From an uncultured Parasphingopyxis sp. (lineage in GTDB: Bacteria; Pseudomonadota; Alphaproteobacteria; Sphingomonadales; Sphingomonadaceae), in contig CAJQMX010000308.1 in assembly GCA_905479515.1 (NCBI GenBank), forward strand, positions 1-6,776: a DNA stretch of 6,776 nucleotides. Reading direction: 5' to 3'. The translations under genes and the position numbers were made by a program. Below the pieces are notes generated by a model. That model saw only the letters and a list, made by a program, of their open reading frames with translations. It had not been told where the DNA came from and searched no databases. Shown piece by piece: positions 1-5,665 of the stretch. Each line of letters begins with the position of its first letter. Position 1 is the first letter of the stretch.

Positions 1-1713
1 CTCGCCGCGCGCGCCGTCGCGGTCTGCGCTGAACCGAATATCCCCCCGGTCCCGATAGGCCGCCAGCCCCTCGGCCGTCCGGTGCGTAGCGAAGTCAACG
101 GAGGCCTCCCGCTGCCAGTCCACGCGCTGCCGGCGTATCTCGGAAAGCTCGGCATGGCCGATTTCCTCCGTGATCGCCCGGAACGGTGCGCCGGCCCCGA
201 TCGCCTGTAGCTGCTCGTGATCCCCGACAAGGACGATCTTCGCCCCGCGCGCCTCGGCCTCGTTGACGAACCGGGCGAGCTGGCGGCTCCCGACCATCCC
301 GGCCTCGTCGATCACAAACACGTCGCCGCGGCCGAGCTGGCCGCGGTCGTTGTCCCAACCGCGGGACCATGACGCCAGCGTGCGGCTCTGGATGCCGGAC
401 GATTCCTCCAACCCCTCGGCCGCCTTGCCCGACAGGGCCGCGCCGTGGACCGTGTAGCCCTCGGCCTCCCATGCCTCGCGCGCCGCCGCAAGCATGGTGG
501 ACTTGCCAGCGCCGGCATAACCGACAACGGCCGCGATGCGCTCCGGCCCGGTGATATGCTCGATCGCCCGGCGCTGCTCATCCGAAAGCCGCGCCGTCAT
601 GTCGCCGGCGCTGCGCTGAATGCCGGCGTCCTGCGCGCCTATGGCTTGGCTGACATGCCGGCGATCGACGCCATGATTGTGCGCCTGGTGCATCCGCTGC
701 GCGGACTCGACCATGCCGGATTCGATCCCGACCATTTCACGGGTCGAATACCGGGCAAGCTCGATCTCGCCGGTTGCCGGGTCGGCGCGCTCGGCCTGCA
801 ACTCGACCAGGGCGGGTGAGGCCATCACCTTCGCAAAGGCGTTTCTAAATTCCTCCGGGTCGTCGTTGATGTAGCGATGCAGCGCCCGCGCAACGTCGCG
901 CCGGTCGAACACGCTCTTTTCCCCGGTGATGATCGTAAGAACCTGTTCGGGCTTCTCGCGGATCACCTCGGCATTGCGCTGCGCCGCTTCCTCGTCCAGC
1001 CGCGTGCGCGATACGTCGAGGCCGCGCCGCTCCATCTGCGTGGCATGGACGCCCATATGTTCGGTCGGCGCGATCTCAAGCCCGCGCTCCATGTGCGACC
1101 GATGGTCTATGCGAATATCAAGACCGGCCATCGCAAGCCGCTCGTTCGCGATCCCCTCCCACCGCTGGCGAATGTCGAGAAGCTGCATGTCGGTCGTCGG
1201 CAGGTCGTTCGACAACAGCCATTTGTTTTCGCGCTCAAGATAGGTCTTGTCGCCTAGACCGTCCTCCGTCACCTGCCGCGTGGTCATCATCACATGGGCG
1301 TGGTGATTGCGAACGTCGCTGGCATCGTGCGGCGCGTGAATGGCGAAGTCCACCGCCGCGCCGTAGCGGTCGGCCAGCTCCTGCGCGAACTCCCGCGTTG
1401 CCTCTAGCCGTTCCTCGGCCGAAAGCTCATGCGGCAAGGCGATCTCAAATTCCCGCGCGACGCGGGCGTCTTTCCGCTTCTCGGCAAACTCGGCCGCATT
1501 CCACAAGTCCGACCGATCCCGCGCCCAGTCGGCGGAAACACCTTCTGGCAAGACGATCTCCGCATGCTCCACACCCTTCTTGGCCGTGTAGTCATGCGTG
1601 ATCCCGTCGCGCTCGTTGGTCAGCTTCTCCCCGGCACGATAAGCCATCGAAGCAACGGCGCTACGACCGCTCGCCCTCGAAACTGGCTTCATGCTCAAAT
1701 GGTAGATCGCCAA
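1..1713 (-). CDS. traA: TraA-type conjugative relaxase with helicase domain (MOB_Q), C-terminus off the left edge
   Basis: This is the relaxase that nicks oriT, stays covalently bound to the 5' end and unwinds the strand to be transferred. The frame is open for 571 codons with no stop and leaves the window at position 1; family members are about 1000 residues or more, so roughly half is missing. The N-terminus reads (M)AIYHLSMKPVSR, the MobA/TraA signature. Tyr25 in MAYRAG aligns with catalytic Tyr25 of R1162 MobA (from memory). The metal-binding motif NHHAHV (His137, 138, 140) follows, with HAPH at 126-129. The AAA-type helicase domain has Walker A GYAGAGKS (398-405), Walker B VFVIDEA (465-471) and GDHEQL (497-502). 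The start is TTG at 1713, chosen from the conserved N-terminus and CGGAG nine bases upstream; no ATG lies in frame before it. The gene is divergent from traD/traG and about 84 bp from the putative nick. Family certain, exact start fairly sure. Confidence 0.95.
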   Translation of the reverse strand, partial: MAIYHLSMKPVSRASGRSAVASMAYRAGEKLTNERDGITHDYTAKKGVEHAEIVLPEGVSADWARDRSDLWNAAEFAEKRKDARVAREFEIALPHELSAEERLEATREFAQELADRYGAAVDFAIHAPHDASDVRNHHAHVMMTTRQVTEDGLGDKTYLERENKWLLSNDLPTTDMQLLDIRQRWEGIANERLAMAGLDIRIDHRSHMERGLEIAPTEHMGVHATQMERRGLDVSRTRLDEEAAQRNAEVIREKPEQVLTIITGEKSVFDRRDVARALHRYINDDPEEFRNAFAKVMASPALVELQAERADPATGEIELARYSTREMVGIESGMVESAQRMHQAHNHGVDRRHVSQAIGAQDAGIQRSAGDMTARLSDEQRRAIEHITGPERIAAVVGYAGAGKSTMLAAAREAWEAEGYTVHGAALSGKAAEGLEESSGIQSRTLASWSRGWDNDRGQLGRGDVFVIDEAGMVGSRQLARFVNEAEARGAKIVLVGDHEQLQAIGAGAPFRAITEEIGHAELSEIRRQRVDWQREASVDFATHRTAEGLAAYRDRGDIRFSADRDGARGE

Positions 1714-1722
1714 CTCCGATCG

Positions 1723-1727
1723 CTCCG
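1723..1727 (-). promoter_or_regulatory. Ribosome binding site for the TTG start of traA
   Basis: On the minus strand CGGAG lies nine bases before TTG (1713-1711). Together with the conserved AIYHLS N-terminus this decides a TTG start over the internal ATG at residue 8. Confidence 0.5.
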
Positions 1728-1744
1728 CTACCGTTTCATCTTTT

Positions 1745-1766
1745 CCATTGGCCGACCAGCCAATGG
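1745..1766. repeat. Perfect 8-bp inverted repeat between oriT and traA
   Basis: CCATTGGC (1745-1752) and GCCAATGG (1759-1766) are perfect complements around the six-base spacer CGACCA. The element lies 31 bp upstream of the traA start and 6 bp from the oriT repeat. By position it could be an operator for traA autoregulation, a binding site for a relaxosome accessory protein, or a leader hairpin. No U-run follows on either strand, so it is not an intrinsic terminator. The palindrome is seen directly; its role is inferred. Confidence 0.6.
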
Positions 1767-1772
1767 CGCGCT

Positions 1773-1804
1773 GAGTTACGCAGTAACTCGTAAGTGCGCC
1801 CTCC
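1773..1804 (+). other. oriT: Origin of transfer (oriT), RSF1010/R1162-like nick region
   Basis: GAGTTAC (1773-1779) and GTAACTC (1783-1789) form a perfect 7-bp inverted repeat with a three-base loop. It is followed without a gap by GTAAGTGCGCCCTCC (1790-1804). From memory, the R1162/RSF1010 oriT has the same order: a relaxase-binding inverted repeat, then GTAAGTGCGCCCTCC with cleavage between G and C. By analogy the nick here falls between 1796 and 1797 on the plus strand. The MOB_Q relaxase encoded next to it supports the call. Transfer starting at 1797 would carry the traD/traG side first and traA last. The match is seen directly; the exact nick is inferred. Confidence 0.85.
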
Positions 1805-1843
1805 TCGACTCAATCGCTTTGCTCTCTCGTCGCTCGGTGTGGC

Positions 1844-1856
1844 GCTTGCGGCAAGC
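1844..1856. repeat. Short inverted repeat in the traD leader
   Basis: GCTTGC (1844-1849) and GCAAGC (1851-1856) are perfect complements around a single G. It lies 47 bp beyond the putative nick on the leading side, in a tract rich in CTC/GCTCG-like words. It could be a protein-binding site in the relaxosome region or a small leader hairpin. It is short enough to occur by chance in GC-rich DNA. Confidence 0.35.
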
Positions 1857-1970
1857 TCGATGCAATGGACTGAGGCCGAGATTGTGCTGCAATTCCGTCG
1901 AATTTTCAAGCGGAACAGGCAAACACTGGAAAAACCGGCGGGGAATGATAGTCTTGGCGAACACCCGGAA

Positions 1971-1976
1971 AAGGAG
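1971..1976 (+). promoter_or_regulatory. Ribosome binding site that sets the traD start
   Basis: AAGGAG lies eight bases before ATG at 1985. It favours that ATG over the in-frame TTG at 1979, which is only two bases from it. Confidence 0.75.
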
Positions 1977-1984
1977 ATTTGAGG

Positions 1985-2287
1985 ATGGCGCGCAAATCCA
2001 TTGAAGAACGGCTAGCTCAACTGGATGCGCAAAGAGCCACGCTCAAGGCCCGGCTGTCGAAGCAGGAACGCGCCAACGACACGCGCCGCAAGGTGCTGCT
2101 CGGCGCGCTCGTCCTGCACCGGCTGGAAGGCGGACCCGATCAGTTTTCGCGCGACCTGGGCGACTGGCTTCGCCGGGAACTGCCCGGCTTCCTGACACGC
2201 GACGGCGACAAGGAACTCTTTGCCGATCTGCTCGGCAAGGCGGCCAGCGCGCAAACGGCAGGGAGCACCGGGGAGGCCGGTTCATGA
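1985..2287 (+). CDS. traD: TraD-like (TraC/TraD family) conjugal transfer accessory protein
   Basis: This 100-residue basic protein probably helps the relaxase load at oriT. Residues 5-32 are charged and heptad-like, predicting a coiled coil. Next comes DTRRKVLLGA (32-41), a stretch I associate with small alphaproteobacterial proteins annotated TraD or mobilization protein, then an amphipathic region with WLRRELPGFLTRDGDKELF (61-79). The last 15 residues are small and polar, likely disordered. There is no signal peptide or membrane segment, so it should be cytoplasmic. The ATG at 1985 has AAGGAG eight bases upstream. The stop overlaps the traG start (ATGA), which indicates translational coupling. 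Its place between oriT and traG matches Ti-type traC/traD genes. Assignment to TraD rather than TraC is from memory and less sure than the general role. Confidence 0.75.
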   Translation: MARKSIEERLAQLDAQRATLKARLSKQERANDTRRKVLLGALVLHRLEGGPDQFSRDLGDWLRRELPGFLTRDGDKELFADLLGKAASAQTAGSTGEAGS

Positions 2288-3480
2288 ATCAGGCGACACT
2301 TGCATGGGCCGCGTTCAAGAACATGCTGCGCGCTGCCGCCCGCGATCCGGTATGGGCGTTGATTAGCGTCATTCTCTCGCCGCTCCGGGGCGGGCGCTAT
2401 CTGCTGCAAGTCGGCGCTTTCATCCTGTTCATTGCGCTCGTTCTCTCCGCCATCGCCAACGGCGTCCCGCAAGACTGGTGGATCGCCAGAACGATTGCCG
2501 GCCTGTTCGTCATTGCCGTCTTTCTCATCCTCGTCTTCCGCGTCCTCACCAATCCCATGATTGAGCATTTCGGGGATATGGAAGGCGAAACCCACGGCTC
2601 GGCCCGCTTCGCCACCAACAAGGAAGTGGCTCCCCTCACCCGCGCCGATACCGGCCTGCTGATCGGCCGGGACGCCAAAACGAAAAAGCCGCTGCGCTAT
2701 GACGGCCCGGCCCATCTGCTGACGATGGCACCGACCAGAACCGGCAAGGGCGTCGGAACCATCATCCCCAATCTGCTCACCGCCGACCGCTCCGTGATCT
2801 GCATCGACCCCAAGGGCGAGAATGCGAAGATCGCCGGCCGCGCCCGCCAAAAGTTCGGGCCGGTCCATGTGCTCGATCCCTTCGGTGTCACCGGCTTGCC
2901 CTCGGCCGCCTTCAATCCCCTCAACCAGCTCGACATAGCCGGCCTCGATGTGGCCGAAGACGCCAGCACCCTGGCCGACGCCCTCGTGTTCGATGAACCC
3001 GGCATGGCTGGCGAGGCGCATTGGAACGACGAAGCCAAGGCGCTGATATCAGGCCTGATCCTCCATATCGTTGCCAGCGAGCCGCGCGAGCGCCGAAACC
3101 TCGCCACCCTGCGGCATTCCCTCACCCTCGCCCCGGAAGCCTTCGCCGCCCTCCTGAAGGACATGCAGGCATCCCCTGAAGCGGCCGGCCTGGTCGCCCG
3201 CGCCGCAAACCGGCACCTCGGCAAATCCGACCGGGAAGCCGCAGGCGTGCTGTCGGCCGCGCAGCGCCATACCCATTTCCTCGACAGCCCGCGCATGGTC
3301 GCCGTCCTCGGCCGCTCCGATTTCCGCTTTGCCGATCTCAAGCGCCGCAACGTCTCGGTGTTCCTCGTCCTGCCGCCCGATCGCCTTTCGACCTATTCGC
3401 GCTGGCTGCGCCTGCTCGTCGCCCAAAGCCTCACCGACATGGCCCGCGATCCCGCCAAGCCCGCCGTGCCGGTCCTCTAG
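2284..3480 (+). pseudogene. traG: traG, VirD4-type coupling protein, truncated by a transposon
   Basis: The intact product would be the inner-membrane ATPase that links the relaxosome to the type IV secretion channel. Here 398 residues remain of a protein normally about 600-700 long. Two membrane segments (about 42-60 and 68-88) come first, then THGSARFA (103-110) and Walker A PTRTGKGVG (150-158), with CIDPKGEN (173-180) after it. The frame ends at KPAVPVL followed by TAG at 3478-3480. In relatives this position continues into the Walker B strand, of the form PVLFLLDEFAALG, so catalytic Asp-Glu and the C-terminal half are lost. The break coincides with a Tn3-type inverted repeat starting at 3480; the stop codon's last base is the transposon's first. 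The start overlaps traD by four bases (ATGA). The remaining 3' part should lie beyond the transposon's right end. A truncated protein could be made but should not support transfer. Confidence 0.93.
3475..3479. repeat. Expected target-site copy (CTCTA) flanking the transposon
   Basis: Tn3-family elements duplicate 5 bp on insertion. The five bases before the inverted repeat are CTCTA, so a second copy is expected just past the right end, outside the window. This is a prediction and not an observed duplication. Confidence 0.4.
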
Positions 3481-3517
3481 GGGTCGGTTCCGGCTGGGGG
3501 CGAAATGACACTCTAAG
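3480..3517 (+). repeat. Left terminal inverted repeat of the Tn3-family transposon (38 bp)
   Basis: The sequence begins GGGGTCGGTTCCGGCTGGGG and ends ACACTCTAAG. It is exactly 38 bp from the first G to the conserved terminal TAAG, the standard length and termini for Tn3-family ends bound by TnpA. It sits exactly where traG homology stops. The matching right repeat is outside the window, so pairing could not be tested. Confidence 0.88.
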
Positions 3518-3628
3518 CGTTTCCGCCAACCATCGTCGGTGGGTCTGAGCAAGAGATCGTTCGTTTTGCGGGAACAAGCCGCTCCGGTTGCAAGCGTTTA
3601 TACATAAAAACGTTCTGGTATCAGTCTC
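3518..3628. other. Transposon left-end noncoding stretch, no gene seen
   Basis: These 111 bp separate the inverted repeat from the last cargo gene. They contain a weak AT-rich CGTTT...AAACG pairing near 3595-3615 but no convincing GC stem with a T-run, so I do not call a terminator for the cargo operon. Confidence 0.5.
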
Positions 3629-3982
3629 TTAGACGACATCGCTTCTCGCGCGCGCCGCGTTGATGTAGTCGCCTACCTTTTTGGCCTCAAGGTCGTGTTC
3701 ACTGTCGATGCGGATATGTCGACGGAGTTTTCCCTTGCCTGCCAGAACGCCATGCGGGTCGGGCAGCATGCTACCGTCGCCGAATTCCAGCGTCACGTGG
3801 TTGGTGTAGGCAAAGACGCCACAAAAACCCGTGCTCGATGCAAAGAGGATGCCGCCATACTTGACCTCTTCGGTAATCGCCGGGCCAGAAGCCAGCGCCA
3901 TGGCGCGCAGGCGGGTGACAATGGGAAAGAGCGCGCCGCGATGCAGGCGCAGGTCTTCAAGCAGGTTCTCGACCCTGTTCAT
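3629..3982 (-). CDS. DUF1801 (YdhG-like) domain protein
   Basis: This 117-residue cytoplasmic protein has the DUF1801 pattern throughout: EEVKYGG (38-44), GFCGVFAY (52-59), HVTLEFGDG (62-70) and DPHGVLAGKGKLRRHI (75-90), followed by a C-terminal helix. The length is typical, so it looks complete. The biochemical role of DUF1801 is not established. These proteins often sit beside VOC and SRPBCC proteins in small bacterial stress-related clusters, and that is the context here. Its ATG overlaps the stop of the preceding VOC gene (ATGA, 3979-3982), showing co-translation in one operon. It is the last gene before the transposon end and reads toward the truncated traG. Confidence 0.88.
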   Translation of the reverse strand: MNRVENLLEDLRLHRGALFPIVTRLRAMALASGPAITEEVKYGGILFASSTGFCGVFAYTNHVTLEFGDGSMLPDPHGVLAGKGKLRRHIRIDSEHDLEAKKVGDYINAARARSDVV

Positions 3983-4383
3983 GCATCAGCCCCGCCGAGA
4001 AAGGCGGTACGAAACTCCGACGCGGGTTCCCGGTCGGAATAGATGTAGAGCATGACCCCGTTCGGATCGCGCAGCGCAAAGCCGCGGTCGCCCCAAGGGT
4101 GATCCTCGGGCGGAGTGTCGGGGGTGAGGCCGGTTTCCAGAAGTTCGTTATAGGTTTCATCCACATCGGCGACGCGGAAGTTATAGGTCAGGCCCGTGGG
4201 GTTACAGGCTGGCTGCTCGGGCTGTGGTTCCATGAATTGCAACGACAGTCCTGGGCCGAATTCGAGGCTGATGAACCAGCCGCAATCAAACACGAGGCGG
4301 GCGCCGAAATGTTTGATGTAGAACGCGCGTGAGGCGGCGACATGCGGTGTGGCAATGGCGGGAGAGGCTGTTGTTGGTTGCAT
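3979..4383 (-). CDS. VOC-fold glyoxalase/bleomycin-resistance-like protein (first of two types, downstream)
   Basis: This 134-residue protein has one set of paired beta-alpha-beta-beta-beta units of the vicinal oxygen chelate fold. The first unit contains ATPHVAASRAFYIKHFG (11-27) and WFISLEF (36-42). The second contains TYNFRVADVDETYNELLE (66-83) and HPWGDRGFALRDPNGVML (95-112). VOC enzymes usually have a metal-binding Glu four residues after the DPxG motif; here that place is Tyr113. It may therefore bind a ligand without metal chemistry, as bleomycin-binding proteins do, or use other residues. The ATG at 4383 has a GGGAG site about five bases upstream. It lies 10 bp after the other VOC gene and overlaps the DUF1801 gene by four bases. 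The substrate is unknown; a detoxification or drug-binding role is inferred from the fold. Confidence 0.87.
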   Translation of the reverse strand: MQPTTASPAIATPHVAASRAFYIKHFGARLVFDCGWFISLEFGPGLSLQFMEPQPEQPACNPTGLTYNFRVADVDETYNELLETGLTPDTPPEDHPWGDRGFALRDPNGVMLYIYSDREPASEFRTAFLGGADA

Positions 4384-4393
4384 TGTGGCTCCC

Positions 4394-4795
4394 TCAGGCG
4401 ATTGCTGTCATGTCGGAGCAAAGCTCGACCAAGCCGCCGTTCAGGTCGCGGACATAGCCGACGATCTGGCCCCACGGCTTGGCCGTTGGCGGCGACAGCG
4501 GGCTTGCCCCGACCGCGACCGCTCTTTCCCATGATGATTGCGGATCGTCGCAGATCAACGCGATTTCCACCGCCTGGGCCAGATCACCGGCACGCAGGGG
4601 CCGAATGGCCAGCCCGTTCATCTCGGCCATCTCTTCGCCCGCGAAAGCCAGGGTGGTGGTGCCGGTTTCCATCTCGGCATAGAGATTACTTTCATGCAGA
4701 AACCGCAGCGTCAGACCGAAGGCAGTCTTGTAAAAGGCGATGGTTGCCCGAACATCCGGGACATAGAGAATGGTGTAGCCGAATCTGACTGTCAT
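4394..4795 (-). CDS. VOC-fold glyoxalase-like protein
   Basis: This 133-residue protein matches a common VOC subfamily: FGYTILYVPDVRATIAFY (5-22), AFGLTLRFLHES (25-36), YAEMETGTTTLAFA (39-52), and in the second unit AVEIALICDD (75-84), KPWGQIVGYVRDLNGGLVEL (106-125). The metal-ligand Glu124 is kept in GGLVEL, but the usual first-strand His is not obvious. The start chosen is ATG at 4795, which has AAGGA seven bases upstream. An in-frame ATG at 4813 would add six residues, but it has no site of its own and contains the AAGGA. It follows the AraC gene by 69 bp and precedes the second VOC gene by 10 bp. The two VOC proteins are clearly different, not a recent duplication. The substrate cannot be told from sequence. 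Confidence 0.88.
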   Translation of the reverse strand: MTVRFGYTILYVPDVRATIAFYKTAFGLTLRFLHESNLYAEMETGTTTLAFAGEEMAEMNGLAIRPLRAGDLAQAVEIALICDDPQSSWERAVAVGASPLSPPTAKPWGQIVGYVRDLNGGLVELCSDMTAIA

Positions 4796-4802
4796 AGGGA
4801 TG

Positions 4803-4807
4803 TCCTT
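4803..4807 (-). promoter_or_regulatory. Ribosome binding site that sets the VOC gene start
   Basis: On the minus strand AAGGA lies seven bases before ATG at 4795, so translation most likely begins there and not at the in-frame ATG at 4813. Confidence 0.65.
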
Positions 4808-4864
4808 GTTCATTTTGCCCGACCATGCCAGCGGCGGAGCTGCCGGTCTTGTAAAAATCGGACA

Positions 4865-5665
4865 TCAGTCTGCAAGCGTTACCAGTGTCACATCCGCCAG
4901 CCGGGCAGGCGAAAGCCCGCCAAAATCGCGTAAAGCGTGGGTCATATGGGCCTGATCAGCATATCCCGCCTCAAACGCTGCTTCGGATGGGCGCAGGTGA
5001 TGGTCGCGAAGCAGACGCAGCGCGCGGTGAAACTGCAAGATCCGGGCATAGGATTTGGGCGGCAGGCCCGTCGCATCCCGCACGATCCGCTGAACCGTGC
5101 GGGTGCTGATGTCCTGCATGCGCGCGATATCCTGAACCGGAAGTCGGCCACCGGAAGCATGGAGCGCGCTTAGAATGCGCAGGGTCTTTATGGGCGGAAG
5201 GGCGGGCACAAGCTCAATGCGGTGTTGCACGAAAGCAACCAGCCGCCCCAGCAGATCGTCCGGTGAAGTTGCCTCTGCACATAGATCGGCAAGCGGTGGG
5301 CAGGCCCCGATCGCGGCTTCACCTACAAGGTTCCCGTCCCGCAAAACCACAGGGCTCAGCCCCAGAATGGCATGAAAGAAGCCCGGACGCAGGCGGATAC
5401 CAGCAAAGCCCATGCCCGGTTCCACCACAACATCATAATGCCGGGTCGTCGGGCCTGTCACCACAACGGTGATGCTATTGATCGGACTTACCTTGGCGCA
5501 GAACCGTAAAATGATATCACAACGCCCGTCCGGCAGAACCCGATGGGCGCGGGCCTTGTCAGCGACGGACACCCAGACCGCCTCGATCCCACGGCCAGGA
5601 TCGGCTCTACCCGAAAGCTCCGTGTAGCGTGAGGGGTGCGGGCTGTATGATATCGGGGATTGCAT
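4865..5665 (-). CDS. AraC/XylS-family transcriptional regulator
   Basis: This 266-residue protein has a ligand-sensing N-terminal half (about 1-155), with DGRCDIILRF (46-55) and GFAGIRLRPGFF (87-98) of the DUF6597-type sensor. The C-terminal AraC DNA-binding domain carries the first helix-turn-helix around 178-200 (DIARMQDISTRTVQRI) and the second around 226-256, with EAGYADQAHMTHALRDFGGLSPARL. The length is normal and the gene appears intact. The ATG at 5665 shares its A with the tnpR TGA stop (TGATG), so it is likely translated by coupling from tnpR; an in-frame TTG lies just before it. The product probably controls the VOC/VOC/DUF1801 genes downstream, perhaps binding the 69-bp gap before the first VOC gene. 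The inducer is unknown. Family sure, target inferred. Confidence 0.92.
   Translation of the reverse strand: MQSPISYSPHPSRYTELSGRADPGRGIEAVWVSVADKARAHRVLPDGRCDIILRFCAKVSPINSITVVVTGPTTRHYDVVVEPGMGFAGIRLRPGFFHAILGLSPVVLRDGNLVGEAAIGACPPLADLCAEATSPDDLLGRLVAFVQHRIELVPALPPIKTLRILSALHASGGRLPVQDIARMQDISTRTVQRIVRDATGLPPKSYARILQFHRALRLLRDHHLRPSEAAFEAGYADQAHMTHALRDFGGLSPARLADVTLVTLAD

Larger units (their letters stand above)
1714..1984. other. Divergent traA-traD intergenic region containing oriT
   Basis: This 271-bp stretch separates the two divergent conjugation transcription units. It holds, from left to right, the traA ribosome binding site, an 8-bp palindrome (1745-1766), the oriT inverted repeat and nick sequence (1773-1804), a GCTTGC-G-GCAAGC repeat (1844-1856), a small AT-rich AATTC-CGTC-GAATT repeat (1891-1904) and the traD ribosome binding site. 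Promoters for both sides should lie here, but I could not identify convincing -35/-10 pairs. A 191-codon plus-strand frame (1429-2004) crosses the whole region and is a chance frame. Confidence 0.75.

Noticed and set aside
445..1257. Plus-strand frames of 124-126 codons opposite traA
   Set aside because: They lie against the helicase and central part of traA, whose continuous motifs show that the minus strand is coding.
1773..1789. GAGTTAC/GTAACTC repeat read as an intrinsic terminator
   Set aside because: It has a 7-bp stem with low GC and no T-run, and it abuts a recognised nick sequence.
1429..2004. A 191-codon plus-strand reading frame across the 5' end of traA and the oriT region
   Set aside because: It opposes the well-supported relaxase frame, crosses oriT and reads as low-complexity Arg-rich protein with no recognisable domain.
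2140..3021. A 293-codon minus-strand frame opposite traG
   Set aside because: It is the antisense of conserved TraG coding sequence; its Gly/Glu/Asp-rich composition is typical of a GC-rich shadow frame.
3590..3620. AT-rich hairpin as terminator of the cargo operon
   Set aside because: Only about five pairs form and no GC-rich stem with a T-tract is present on the minus strand.
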